From Variovorax atrisoli 110B (GTDB taxonomy: Bacteria; Pseudomonadota; Gammaproteobacteria; Burkholderiales; Burkholderiaceae_C): a stretch of DNA of 64,000 bases. The notes under the pieces were generated by a model, which saw only the letters and a list, made by a program, of their open reading frames with translations, made no database searches and had not been told where the DNA came from. The stretch is taken from NCBI RefSeq assembly GCF_000382045.1, contig NZ_KB907464.1:62001-126000 (forward strand), in the 5' to 3' direction. Shown here one piece after another: positions 26,445 to 34,762 of the stretch (positions within the stretch are counted from its first letter, which is position 1; the number at the start of each line of letters is the position of its first letter). Position numbers and translations under genes: made by a program.

Positions 26445-27962
26445 TTACTGGAACGCCACTTCGGCGAAGCTGCGCAGCTTGCGGCTGTGCAGCCGGGTCG
26501 AGCCCTCGGCGCGCAGGATGTCGATGGCCCGCATGCCGATGCGCAGGTGCTGCTCCACGCGTTCACGGTAGAAGTGGTTGGCCATGCCCGGCAGCTTGAT
26601 CTCGCCGTGCAGCGGCTTGTCGCTCACGCACAGCAGGGTGCCGTAGGGCACGCGGAAGCGGAAGCCGTTGGCCGCGATGGTCGCGCTTTCCATGTCCAGC
26701 GCCACCGCGCGGCTCTGGCTGAAGCGGCGCTGCGGCTGGTTGCCTGGCAGCAGCTCCCAGTTGCGGTTGTCGGTGCTGGCCACGGTGCCGGTGCGCATGA
26801 TCTTCTTCAGGTCGGGCCCCTCGTAGCGGGTGACGTCGGCCACGGCTTTTTCCAGCGCGAGCTGGATCTCCGACAGCGCCGGAATCGGCACCCACAGCGG
26901 CAGTTCCTCGTCGAGCACGTGGTCCTCGCGCACGTAGGCGTGGGCCAGCACGTAGTCGCCGAGTTGCTGCGTGTTGCGCAGGCCGGCGCAGTGGCCCAGC
27001 ATCATCCAGGCGTGCGGACGCAGCACCGCGATGTGGTCTGTGATGGTCTTGGCGTTGGCCGGGCCGACGCCGATGTTGACCATGGTGGTGCCGCTGCAGT
27101 CCTCGCGCACCAGGTGGTAGGCCGGCATCTGCGGCAGCCGCGGGGGCGCGGTGCCCTGGCTGCCATCGAGCAGGTGGCCGTAGGTGGCGCTCGAACCGGC
27201 GGGCAGGCCGCGCCGGCGCGTGACCACGTTGCCCGGCTCGATGAAGGCGACGTACTCGCTGTTCTCGTCGGCCATGGCCTCGTGGCCCAGCCGCACGAAC
27301 TCGTCGATGTAGAACTGGTAGTTGGTGAACAGCACGAAGTTCTGGAACCACTCCGGCGCCGTGCCTGAGTAGTGGCGCAGGCGGTGCAGCGAGTAGTCGA
27401 CCCGCGCGGCGGTGAACAGCGACAGCGGCTGCGCCTCGCCGTCGCGCGCCTCGAAGGTGCCGTTGGCGATGCCGTCGTCCATCACGCCCAGGTCGGGCAG
27501 GTCGAACACGTCGCGCATGAGGGCCCGGCGCTCGGCGCTCATGGTGCCTTCGATGTGGTCGTTCTCGGCGAAGGAGAAGTGGATGGGGATCGGCTGCGTG
27601 CTGGTGCCCACCTCCAGCTCGACCTGGTGGTTCTCCAGCAGCAGGCGGAACTGGTCGAGGTAGTAGCGCGCGAACAGGTCGGGGCGCGTCAGCGTGGTCT
27701 CGTAGCGGCCGGGGCCGGCCACGAAGCCGTAGCTCAGGCCGGCGTTGGCCGGAGGCGTGTGGCGCGAGACGGTGTGGGTGTGCACCCGCACGAAGGGGTA
27801 GCAGGCCCGCACCCGCCCCGGAAGCTCCTCGCCGGCGACGAAGCGCAGCATCGATTCGCGCAGGTGCGTCAGGCCGCTCTGGTAGATGAGCTTGACCTGC
27901 TCGAGTGCGGCGGCGGCATCGGTGAAGCGGGCGGGGGCGACGAATGTGGGCATGTAGGGCAT
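26445..27962 (-). CDS. amn: AMP nucleosidase
   Basis: The enzyme hydrolyses AMP to adenine and ribose 5-phosphate and so regulates adenylate pools. The 505-residue length is near the E. coli value of 484. An N-terminal regulatory domain (residues 1-170) carries YGFVAGPGRYETTLTRPDLF; the catalytic phosphorylase-like part has VNIGVGPANAKTITDHIAVL, HAWMMLGHCAGLR and the conserved VALDMESATIAANGFRF, the Glu/Ser/Asp site for ribose. The start is uncertain: ATG at 27962 or 27953. It is flanked upstream by the R2 palindrome at 28014-28111. Confidence 0.93.
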   Translation of the reverse strand: MPYMPTFVAPARFTDAAAALEQVKLIYQSGLTHLRESMLRFVAGEELPGRVRACYPFVRVHTHTVSRHTPPANAGLSYGFVAGPGRYETTLTRPDLFARYYLDQFRLLLENHQVELEVGTSTQPIPIHFSFAENDHIEGTMSAERRALMRDVFDLPDLGVMDDGIANGTFEARDGEAQPLSLFTAARVDYSLHRLRHYSGTAPEWFQNFVLFTNYQFYIDEFVRLGHEAMADENSEYVAFIEPGNVVTRRRGLPAGSSATYGHLLDGSQGTAPPRLPQMPAYHLVREDCSGTTMVNIGVGPANAKTITDHIAVLRPHAWMMLGHCAGLRNTQQLGDYVLAHAYVREDHVLDEELPLWVPIPALSEIQLALEKAVADVTRYEGPDLKKIMRTGTVASTDNRNWELLPGNQPQRRFSQSRAVALDMESATIAANGFRFRVPYGTLLCVSDKPLHGEIKLPGMANHFYRERVEQHLRIGMRAIDILRAEGSTRLHSRKLRSFAEVAFQ

Positions 27963-28013
27963 GCCGGCATTGTGCAATGGCTGCTGGGTTGCTTCGGGCC
28001 GCTGTTCGGGGCG

Positions 28014-28111
28014 CGATCACGCCGACGGGGTACCTTGCTCCGCGAATGTCTCCCGGGGCTTCGCCCCTCCTCCTTTATTTCGCTGCGCAAGGCACCCCAT
28101 CGGCGTGATCG
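28014..28111 (+). repeat. Palindromic repeat family R2, copy C
   Basis: Arms of 25 bases at 28014-28038 and 28087-28111 are near-complementary (CGATCACGCCGACGGGGTAC against GGCACCCCATCGGCGTGATC). The centre, CTCCGCGAATGTCTCCCGGG through TTTATTTCGCTGCG, matches R2 copies A and B at 7.9-8.1 kb. It lies in the 230-base gap between amn and the LOG-like gene. The remaining 28112-28192 has nothing I can name. Confidence 0.85.
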
Positions 28112-28192
28112 TCCAGAGCATTGGCTGATCGGCCGGCACAAGAGCAGCGCTCGTCGTGCCCTGTGCACACCCCCGAACGACAGAGCAGAAAC

Positions 28193-28744
28193 TCAGCCCA
28201 ACAGGCAGGCCACCACCTTGGAGAGCATCTCGTTCACATCCGAGACCTGCACCGCCCCCGGCAGCGCCACGTCGCCGTGCATCACGAACACCGGCTTGCC
28301 CCACTTGAGACCCAGCGCCATCTCCGACAGCGTGCCCATGTTGCCGCCGATGGCCACCAGGCACACGCCGCTGCGCGCGACGATGCCGTTGCGCATCTCG
28401 CCCATGCCGGTGGGGATGGCCACGCTGAGCCATTCGTTGGCGTTGCGGTCGTCGTCCTCGGGCAGGATGCCCACGGCGATGCCGCCGGCTTCCACCGCGC
28501 CGCGCGAGGCGGCCGCCATCACGCCGCCGCGCCCGCCGCAGACCACGGCCATGCCGGCGCCGGCCAGCGCATGCGCCACGGCATGGGCGGCCTCGCATTC
28601 GGCCGGACCGCCGTCGCCGGGGCCGATGATGGCCACCGGCTGGCGGTGGCGCTGCGGCCCCCGCTGCTTCTGCGCGAGGCGCGCCAGCGCCTCAGTGACC
28701 TGCGCCGGCAGCGCCACCGCGCTCGCGCCTTCGCGTAAAGACAT
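28193..28744 (-). CDS. LOG-like/TIGR00725-family Rossmann protein
   Basis: A 183-residue protein of the LOG/DprA-like Rossmann fold. Visible are AIIGPGDGG (first strand-loop), CGGRGGVMAAASRGA (nucleotide-binding), EMRNGIVARSGVCLVAIGG and GGNMGTLSEM. The LOG family's active PGGxGTxxE motif is here GGNMGTLSE, so lysine decarboxylase-like phosphoribohydrolase activity (cytokinin-type nucleoside 5'-monophosphate) is possible but not certain. It overlaps the upstream ABC permease gene by 53 bases, with GGGAG before the start, which ties it to the ABC operon although its activity is unrelated to transport. Confidence 0.82.
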   Translation of the reverse strand: MSLREGASAVALPAQVTEALARLAQKQRGPQRHRQPVAIIGPGDGGPAECEAAHAVAHALAGAGMAVVCGGRGGVMAAASRGAVEAGGIAVGILPEDDDRNANEWLSVAIPTGMGEMRNGIVARSGVCLVAIGGNMGTLSEMALGLKWGKPVFVMHGDVALPGAVQVSDVNEMLSKVVACLLG

Positions 28745-29516
28745 CGCCCACTCCCATCACGATCACACACACAACCATCAGCACCAGCGACAGGGCCGCC
28801 GCCACCGCGAAATCGGAACCGCCGTCGCCCACCTGCGCCAGCAGCATCAGCGGCAGGATGTTGAGCTGCGTGCCCACCAGCGCCAGCGCCGTGCCGTAGG
28901 TGCCCATCGCGATCGCGGCCACCATGCAGGCGTTCGACAGGACCGAGGGCAGCACCTCGGGCACCACCGTGTCCCAGAAAGCACGCGAGCGCGAGGCGCC
29001 CAGCGTGCGCGCCGCCTGCGCCGGGCGCAGGTCGAGGTTCGCGAACACCGGGTACAGCGACAGCGCCACGCGCGGAATCAGGTAGTAGGCATACGCAAAA
29101 CCCAGGCCCGACACGCTGTAGATCCAGCTGCCGAAGGCCGCCGGGTCGGCGCCCAGGCCCGCGAGCAGCTGCGTCACGAAGCCCGCGCGGCCGAAGGCCA
29201 GGATGAAGCCATAGGCGATCACCAGCCCCGAGAACGCCAGCGGCAGGCCCAGCAGGGTCATCATCCAGCGGCGGCGCGCCTCGGGCTGGCGCGCGAGCTC
29301 GATCGCGATGCAGGTGCCCACCAGCGCCGACATGGCACCCGCCGCGAGCCCGAGCGCCAGGGTATTGCGCAGCGCGCCGAAGAAGAGCGCGTTGCCGAAC
29401 AGCCGCCCGAAGGCGCTGCCGCCCTCGCCGAAGGCCTCGGGCAGCAGTGCGGCAAGGGGCACCGCGAAGAACAGCGCCATGAAGGCCCATGCGGGCCAGG
29501 CGCCAAAGCGTCGCAT
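28692..29516 (-). CDS. ABC transporter permease (second subunit)
   Basis: A 274-residue inner-membrane permease with about six helices and the cytoplasmic coupling loop ARTLGASRSRAFWDTVVP-E (EAA motif), which docks the ATPase. The closest architecture is that of the putrescine/spermidine, iron and 2-aminoethylphosphonate-type importers. The operon order on the minus strand is permease (32622), ATPase (31817), solute-binding protein (30751), this permease (29516), LOG-like (28744). An R1 repeat separates it from the binding protein gene. Substrate unknown. Confidence 0.9.
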   Translation of the reverse strand: MRRFGAWPAWAFMALFFAVPLAALLPEAFGEGGSAFGRLFGNALFFGALRNTLALGLAAGAMSALVGTCIAIELARQPEARRRWMMTLLGLPLAFSGLVIAYGFILAFGRAGFVTQLLAGLGADPAAFGSWIYSVSGLGFAYAYYLIPRVALSLYPVFANLDLRPAQAARTLGASRSRAFWDTVVPEVLPSVLSNACMVAAIAMGTYGTALALVGTQLNILPLMLLAQVGDGGSDFAVAAALSLVLMVVCVIVMGVGDVFTRRRERGGAAGAGH

Positions 29517-29577
29517 ATCAGTTCTCCGTCACGACCTGCCGCGGCCCACGGCGCATGCAACGGCAGGGCCAGGGCGG

Positions 29578-29670
29578 GGAACACCGCGGAACCGGCTTTG
29601 CCGGGCCGCAGGTGTTGCCCCCGGCGAGGGGGTTGGCGAAGCGACACCAAGTGCGCGAAGACTGGGGGAG
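29578..29670 (-). repeat. 3'-end repeat R1, copy 4 (after binding protein)
   Basis: Starts 4 bases past the binding-protein stop. On the minus strand: CTCCCCCAGTCTTCGCGCAC, TTGGTGTCGCTTCGCC, the CCCCCTCGCCGGGGG hairpin, and CGGCCCGGCAAAGCCGGTTC, ending GCGGTGTTC. Close to the consensus of the family. Confidence 0.9.
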
Positions 29671-29674
29671 TGCG

Positions 29675-30751
29675 TCATTTCAGTGCTGCCTGCGCCCAGA
29701 GCTTGTCGACCTCGGCCTTGCGCTCCGAGGCCTTCACCACGTCGAGCGGCTTGATTTGCGGCGCGGCCGGCATCTTGGCGGCCACGTCGGCGGCCAGCGG
29801 CGTGCCCGGCACGGCGGGGCGCACGAAGCCCTGCGCGAAGAGCGACTGGCCGGCCTCGCTCATGATGAAGTTGAGCCACAGCTTGCCGGCGTTCGGGTTC
29901 GGGCCGTTCTTCACGAGGCTGATGGCGTAGGGCGCGGCCACGCTGGCTTCCTTCGGGATCACCACTTCCACCGCGTCGCCCATGCCGTCGACGTGCTTGG
30001 CCTTCAGGCCGTCGTTCTCGTAGCTGATCCACACCGGGATCTCGCCCTTGAGGAACTTGGCATAGGGCGTGGTGCCTTCCACGCGCAGCACGTTGCCGGC
30101 CGCATGCAGCTTGCCGAGGTAGTCGGTGCCGGGCTGCACGTTGTCGACGCTGCCGCCGTTGGCGTACGCCGCCGCGAAGGTCAGCACCTGGCCGATGCCG
30201 GTGGAGCGCGGGTCGAGGTACACCACCGAGTTCTTGAACTCGGGCTTGAGCAGGTCGGCCCAGCCGGTGGGCACGTTCTTCACCAGCTTCTTGTTGACCA
30301 GGAAGGCGATGTTGAGCGTGTGGATGGTGAACCAGCGGCCCTCGGCCTCGCGGAACACGGCCGGCAGCTTGTCGAAGTTGACGGGCTTGAAGGGCGCGAC
30401 CACGTCCTTCTTCGCGGCGTCGACGGCGGAGGCGGCGAAGTAGTAGGCGGTGTCGGCCTGCGGGCGGCGCTTCGTCTTCTCGAGCGAGACCACGGTGGCG
30501 GCGGAGCCGATGTCGTTGTAGGTCAGCTCGATCTCGGGGTAGCGCTTCTTGAAGTCGCGGAACAGCGACTTCCAGTTGGCCCATTCGGGGCCGGTGTCGA
30601 AGGAGACGCACAGGCCTTCCTTCTGCGCCTCGGCGTACAGCGCCTTCTCGCCCGCGTAGAGCTCGGGGCCGTCGAAGGCGAATGCGGTGCGGGCCGCGAG
30701 AGAGGCCAGCGGCAGTGCGCCGGCGGCCTGGATCAGATGTCTGCGTTGCAT
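29675..30751 (-). CDS. ABC transporter substrate-binding protein
   Basis: A 358-residue periplasmic binding protein of the Fe3+/putrescine/aminoethylphosphonate type. The signal MQRRHLIQAAGALPLASLAA carries a twin-arginine-like RRHLIQ. The mature protein has SFDTGPEWANWKSLFRDFKK and the hinge region GWADLLKPEFKNSVVYLDPR, typical of this superfamily, with TGIGQVLTFAAAYANGG. The Tyr/iron ligands of ferric-binding proteins are not obvious, so the cargo is more likely an organic or phosphonate compound. It sits in the middle of the ABC operon, followed by R1 copy 4. Confidence 0.88.
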   Translation of the reverse strand: MQRRHLIQAAGALPLASLAARTAFAFDGPELYAGEKALYAEAQKEGLCVSFDTGPEWANWKSLFRDFKKRYPEIELTYNDIGSAATVVSLEKTKRRPQADTAYYFAASAVDAAKKDVVAPFKPVNFDKLPAVFREAEGRWFTIHTLNIAFLVNKKLVKNVPTGWADLLKPEFKNSVVYLDPRSTGIGQVLTFAAAYANGGSVDNVQPGTDYLGKLHAAGNVLRVEGTTPYAKFLKGEIPVWISYENDGLKAKHVDGMGDAVEVVIPKEASVAAPYAISLVKNGPNPNAGKLWLNFIMSEAGQSLFAQGFVRPAVPGTPLAADVAAKMPAAPQIKPLDVVKASERKAEVDKLWAQAALK

Positions 30752-30788
30752 GGTGGCTCCTTGGAGGATGGGTTCAGGGTTTTCTTGT

Positions 30789-31817
30789 TCAGTGGTCGAG
30801 CAGGCGCAGGTGCTCTGGCGCGATGGCGATCGCCTCGGCGGCCGGCCTCGACGATTCGGCGAGGAAGGGCTTGGCGGCGCCCTGCACCTCGAAGTCGTAG
30901 CGCGTGAGCGCGCCCAGGTAGCGCTGCGCGCCGGTGCGGCCCGCGAGCCGGTTCACGGCGTCTGCGGCCGGGTCGGGCCGGATGTGCTCGGGCCGCACCA
31001 GCACGTTCACCTCGGTGCCGAAGGCGCGCCGGCCGGTGTCGGCGAAGAGCTCGGCAAAACCCATGTCCAGCCGGCCGGGTGCGGCCACCTTCGCGGGCAG
31101 GATCGTCGAGAGCCCGACGAACTCGGCCACCGCGCGGCTCGCGGGGTTCTCGTAGATGTCGCGCGGCGTGGCGATCTGCAGCAGCCTGCCGTCCTTGAGC
31201 ATCGCCACGCGGTCGGCCATGGCCAGCGCTTCCTCCTGGTCGTGCGTGACCAGCAGCGTGGTGGCATTGAAGCGCTGCTGTATGGCGCGGATCTGGTCGC
31301 GCAGGTGGCCGCGCACGCTGGCGTCGAGCGCCGAGAGCGGCTCGTCGAGCAGCAGGGCGCGCGGGTCGATGGCCAGCGCGCGGGCCAGTGCCACGCGCTG
31401 CTGCTGCCCGCCCGAGAGCTGCGCCACGGCGCGCCGCGAGAACTCGCCCAGCCCGACGATGTCGAGCAGCTCCTGCGCGCGGCGATGCCGCTCGGCCGCG
31501 GCCACCTTGCGCAGCTTCAGGCCGTAGGCCACGTTGTCGAGCACGCTCAGGTGCGGAAAGAGCGCGTAGCTCTGGAACACCATGCCGATGTGGCGCTGGT
31601 GCACCGGCGTGCGCGACATGTCCTCGCCGTCGAGCGCGATGCGGCCGGTGTGGCCCGTCTCCAGGCCCGACACCAGCTTCAGCAGCGTCGACTTGCCCGA
31701 GCCGCTGGGGCCGATCACCGCGACCAGCTCGCCGGTGCGGACGTCCAGCGATACGTCGTGCAGCCCGTGCGTGCTGCCGGGGTAGTTGTAGCTGACCTTG
31801 TCGAGGAGGAGGCTCAT
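30789..31817 (-). CDS. ABC transporter ATP-binding protein with TOBE domain
   Basis: A 342-residue ATPase of the PotA/FbpC/PhnT type. Walker A GPSGSGKSTLLKL, Q-loop GMVFQSYALFPHLSV, signature LSGGQQQRVALARALA, Walker B LLLDEPLSALDA and the H-loop LLVTHDQEEALA are complete. The C-terminal part after residue 240, with NVLVRPEHIRP, is the OB-fold TOBE domain that modulates activity. Together with two permeases and a binding protein in the same operon this forms a full importer. The gene is 37 bases upstream of the binding-protein gene and 19 bases downstream of the first permease. Confidence 0.93.
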   Translation of the reverse strand: MSLLLDKVSYNYPGSTHGLHDVSLDVRTGELVAVIGPSGSGKSTLLKLVSGLETGHTGRIALDGEDMSRTPVHQRHIGMVFQSYALFPHLSVLDNVAYGLKLRKVAAAERHRRAQELLDIVGLGEFSRRAVAQLSGGQQQRVALARALAIDPRALLLDEPLSALDASVRGHLRDQIRAIQQRFNATTLLVTHDQEEALAMADRVAMLKDGRLLQIATPRDIYENPASRAVAEFVGLSTILPAKVAAPGRLDMGFAELFADTGRRAFGTEVNVLVRPEHIRPDPAADAVNRLAGRTGAQRYLGALTRYDFEVQGAAKPFLAESSRPAAEAIAIAPEHLRLLDH

Positions 31818-31836
31818 GGCGTATCGGTTCTGCCGC

Positions 31837-32622
31837 TTATGCGCGTTGCTTCACGAGGGAGGAGGAAAGAAGCGCCGACGCACTCGCCAGCACCAGCAGG
31901 ATCACCGTGGCCGCGCAGGCGAAGCCCGTCGCGCCGTAGAAGGCCTGCAGCAGCACGACCGGGTAGGTGCGGTTCTGGAAACTCGTGAGCAGGTTCGACA
32001 CGCCGAACTCGCCCACCGAGATGGCCGCCACCATCACCAGCCCGCTGATCAGGCTCTGGCGCAGGCTGGGCAGCACGATGCCGGTGAACTGCTGCCAGCC
32101 CGAGGCGCCCAGCGTGGCGGCCGCCTGCTCCAGCCGGCCGAGGTCGAGGTGGCGCAGGTCGGTCAGCAGCGTGTTGGTGAGATAGGGCAGCGTGAGGATC
32201 GCGTGCGCCGCGATCAGCAGCGGCATCGAGCCCAGCCAGGGCGCGAGGTCGGTGTTGAAGACGATCATGTAGCCGAAGGCCAGCGTGATCGTCGGCACCG
32301 CCACCGGCGTGGCGCTCACGATGCGCGCCGCCAGGCTGCCGCCGCGCCGCGCGCCGTGGTACAGCGCATAGGCCAGCGGCAGCGCCAGCACGGTGTTGAT
32401 GGCGCAGGCCGACAGCGCCACCACCAGGCTGCTCACGAAGGCCTTGCGGAAGGAGGTGTCGAGCCAGAGGTCGACGTACCACTGCCCGGTGATGCCCGTG
32501 GGCAGCAGCGTGTTGGTCCAGTTGCCGCCCACGCTGCCGACCAGCAGCAGCGCGATGGGCAGCAGCAGGTACAGGCCGTAGACGAGCGAGATGACGCGAA
32601 CCAAGTTTGTCTCCAATGTCAT
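31837..32622 (-). CDS. ABC transporter permease (first subunit)
   Basis: A 261-residue inner-membrane permease with about six predicted helices (LVYGLYLLLPIALLLVGSV; SSLVVALSACAINTVLALPL; AVPTITLAFGYMIVFNTDL). The EAA loop AAATLGASGWQQFTGIVLPS couples to the ATPase. It is the promoter-proximal gene of the five-gene importer operon, divergent from a LysR regulator across about 166 bases. ATG at 32622 was chosen, though a GTG two codons earlier (32628) is possible. The importer is therefore heteromeric in its permeases, as in PhnUV/PotBC. Confidence 0.9.
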   Translation of the reverse strand: MTLETNLVRVISLVYGLYLLLPIALLLVGSVGGNWTNTLLPTGITGQWYVDLWLDTSFRKAFVSSLVVALSACAINTVLALPLAYALYHGARRGGSLAARIVSATPVAVPTITLAFGYMIVFNTDLAPWLGSMPLLIAAHAILTLPYLTNTLLTDLRHLDLGRLEQAAATLGASGWQQFTGIVLPSLRQSLISGLVMVAAISVGEFGVSNLLTSFQNRTYPVVLLQAFYGATGFACAATVILLVLASASALLSSSLVKQRA

Positions 32623-32788
32623 GGACACCCGGCATACTTTCCGGATGCGCTACTGTTCGCGCCGGTCATGCCGCCGCGCCGTCCCGAATTCTAGGAACCG
32701 CATGCGTACTTATGGGTGAAAGTTGGATGACGACACTTGAGCAATTGGAAACCCTTTTTCACGCAGCTTTCATGAAGCGAGGCCATGC

Positions 32789-33703
32789 ATGAAGCGCGAC
32801 TGCCCCACCATCCAGGAGCTGCTGGCCTTCGACGCCGTGGCGCGCCACCAGAGCATCACGCTCGCGGCCGGAGCCCTGTGCATCACCGTGAGCGCGGTCA
32901 GCAAGCAGATCGCGGGGCTCGAGGCCTTCCTGGGCCGCGAGCTGCTGCAGAAGAACGGCCGCGGCGTGCAGCTCACGCCGCAGGGGCGCGTGTACTGGCA
33001 GAAGATCTCCGGCGGCCTGCGCGCCATCGAGACCGCCACCTTCGAGGCCCGCTCGGGCGATGCCGGCGCCGGCCTGCTCACGCTGGCGAGCGTGCCCACC
33101 TTCCTTACCAAGTGGCTCATTCCGCGCCTGCCCGCCTTCAGCCAGAAGAGCCGCCACGTGATGCTGAGCTTCAGCCGCCACCTGGAGCCCAGCGACGGCA
33201 TCCCGGCCGGCGTGGATGCCGCCATCCGCTATGGCCCCGACGGCTGGCCCGGCGTGGTGTCCGAATACATCGCGGGGCGCGAGTTCGTGCTGATCGTGGC
33301 GCGATCGCTGGTCGAAGGGCGCCATCGCATCGCGCAGCCTGCCGACATCGTCGGCCACACGCTGCTGCACCACGAGGGCGCGCCCACCGCCTGGCGCCTG
33401 TGGGCCGTCCAGCACGGCGTGCCCGAGGTGCAGACCGTGGCCGGACCGCGTTTCGCCCAGTATTCGGCGCTGATCCAGGCGGCGCTCAACGGACTGGGCA
33501 TCGGCCTCGTACCGAAGCTGCTGGTGCAGGAAGAGTTGGCCGAAGGCGCGCTGCTCAGCCCCTGCGGCACGCCCGTGAGCGTGAACCAGGGGCACTACCT
33601 GTGCTACCGGCCAGACCGCCTCGACCTGCCGGCCTTCGCGGCGTTCCGCGAATGGCTGCTCGACGAGGGGCTGAAGTCGCGCGGCGTCGAAACCGAAGCA
33701 TGA
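32789..33703 (+). CDS. LysR-type regulator (GcvA-like)
   Basis: A 304-residue regulator. The helix-turn-helix reads LLAFDAVARHQSITLAAGA-L and ITVSAVSKQIAGLEAFLGRELL, the wing KNGRGVQLTPQGRVYW. The effector domain with LTLASVPTFLTKWLIPRLP and GVDAAIRYGPDGWPG follows the GcvA/DsdC-type pattern. It diverges from the ABC importer operon and ends 67 bases upstream of the ketopantoate reductase gene on the same strand, so it could regulate either. I could not define a convincing operator in the 160-base upstream gap. Confidence 0.92.
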   Translation: MKRDCPTIQELLAFDAVARHQSITLAAGALCITVSAVSKQIAGLEAFLGRELLQKNGRGVQLTPQGRVYWQKISGGLRAIETATFEARSGDAGAGLLTLASVPTFLTKWLIPRLPAFSQKSRHVMLSFSRHLEPSDGIPAGVDAAIRYGPDGWPGVVSEYIAGREFVLIVARSLVEGRHRIAQPADIVGHTLLHHEGAPTAWRLWAVQHGVPEVQTVAGPRFAQYSALIQAALNGLGIGLVPKLLVQEELAEGALLSPCGTPVSVNQGHYLCYRPDRLDLPAFAAFREWLLDEGLKSRGVETEA

Positions 33704-33770
33704 AGCGAGGCATGAAGGCGCCATCTTCGCTAGGCTTGCCCTCCATGCGGACAAGCAAGGAAACGAACCG

Positions 33771-34676
33771 ATGAAAGTCGCAGTGATGGGTGCCGGCGCG
33801 GTCGGCTGTTACTACGGGGCGATGCTCGCGCGCGCCGGACACGAGGTGGTGCTGATCGGCCGCCCCTCGCACGTGGAGGCCGTCGACGCCAGGGGCCTGC
33901 GCCTGGAGACCAAGGCCTTCGACGAGCACGTGCGCGTTGCCGCAAGCACCGAGGCTTCGGCCGTGCAGGGCGCCGACCTCGTGCTCTTCTGCGTGAAATC
34001 CACCGACACCGAATCGGCCGCGGGACAGATCGGGCCGCACCTTGCACCCGGCGCGCTTGTGCTCACGCTGCAGAACGGCGTGGACAACGACCAGCGCGTG
34101 CGCTCGGTGCTGCCGCCGTCGAACGAAGTCGCCGCGGCCGTCGTCTACGTCGCGACCGAGATGGCCGGCCCCGGCCACGTGAAGCACCACGGCCGCGGCG
34201 AGCTGGTGATCGCGCCTTCGGCCCGCAGCGAGGAAGTGGCGCGGCAGCTCGAAGCCGCCGGCGTGCCCACGCAGATATCGCCCAACGTGCGCGGATCGCT
34301 CTGGGCCAAGCTGATACTCAACTGTGCCTACAACGCGCTCTCCGCCGTCACGCAGCTGCCCTACGGCGTGCTCGTGAAGGGCACCGGCGTGGCCGACGTG
34401 ATCCGCGACGTGGTGGCCGAATGCCTCGCGGTCGCGAAGGCCGAGGGCGTGGACGTGGTCGGCGACACCGACGCCGCCGTGCGCGCCATCGCGCAGACCA
34501 TGCCGTCGCAGTACTCCTCCACCGCGCAGGACCTCGCGCGCGCCAAGCCCACCGAGATCGACCACCTCAACGGCCTTATCGTGCGCCGCGGCGAGGCGCT
34601 GGGCGTGCCCACGCCGGCGAACCGCGTGCTGTTCGTGATGGTGAAGCTCCTTGAAGGCAAGCAACGCTCGAGCTGA
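33771..34676 (+). CDS. panE: 2-dehydropantoate 2-reductase
   Basis: The enzyme reduces ketopantoate to pantoate with NADPH on the path to CoA. The 301-residue length is usual. The N-terminal Rossmann motif is GAGAVGCYYGAMLARAG (residues 7-23), the second motif is FCVKSTDTE with the conserved Lys, the catalytic Lys is in GSLWAKLILNCAYNALSAVT (conserved K and N), and the C-terminus has SSTAQDLARAKPTEIDHLNG with the conserved Glu/Ser substrate contacts. Some paralogues of this family act on other alpha-keto acids, so the specificity is not certain. It is followed by an R1 repeat copy belonging to the convergent gor gene. Confidence 0.9.
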   Translation: MKVAVMGAGAVGCYYGAMLARAGHEVVLIGRPSHVEAVDARGLRLETKAFDEHVRVAASTEASAVQGADLVLFCVKSTDTESAAGQIGPHLAPGALVLTLQNGVDNDQRVRSVLPPSNEVAAAVVYVATEMAGPGHVKHHGRGELVIAPSARSEEVARQLEAAGVPTQISPNVRGSLWAKLILNCAYNALSAVTQLPYGVLVKGTGVADVIRDVVAECLAVAKAEGVDVVGDTDAAVRAIAQTMPSQYSSTAQDLARAKPTEIDHLNGLIVRRGEALGVPTPANRVLFVMVKLLEGKQRSS

Positions 34677-34689
34677 CCCCTATCTGGCG

Positions 34690-34760
34690 GGAACACCGCG
34701 GGTTGCCCCCGGAAGGGGGTTGGCGCAGCGACACGAAGTGCGCGAAGCCTGGGGGCGAGC
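34690..34760 (-). repeat. 3'-end repeat R1, copy 5, internally deleted (after gor)
   Basis: Two bases past the gor stop. It has GGCTCGCCCCCAGGCTTCGC, the CACTTCGTGTCGCTGCGCC block, the CCCCCTTCCGGGGG hairpin and ends CGCGGTGTTC, but lacks the CGGCCCGGCAAAGCCGG hairpin of the others. This is a natural deletion variant of the element. Confidence 0.85.
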
Positions 34761-34762
34761 CT

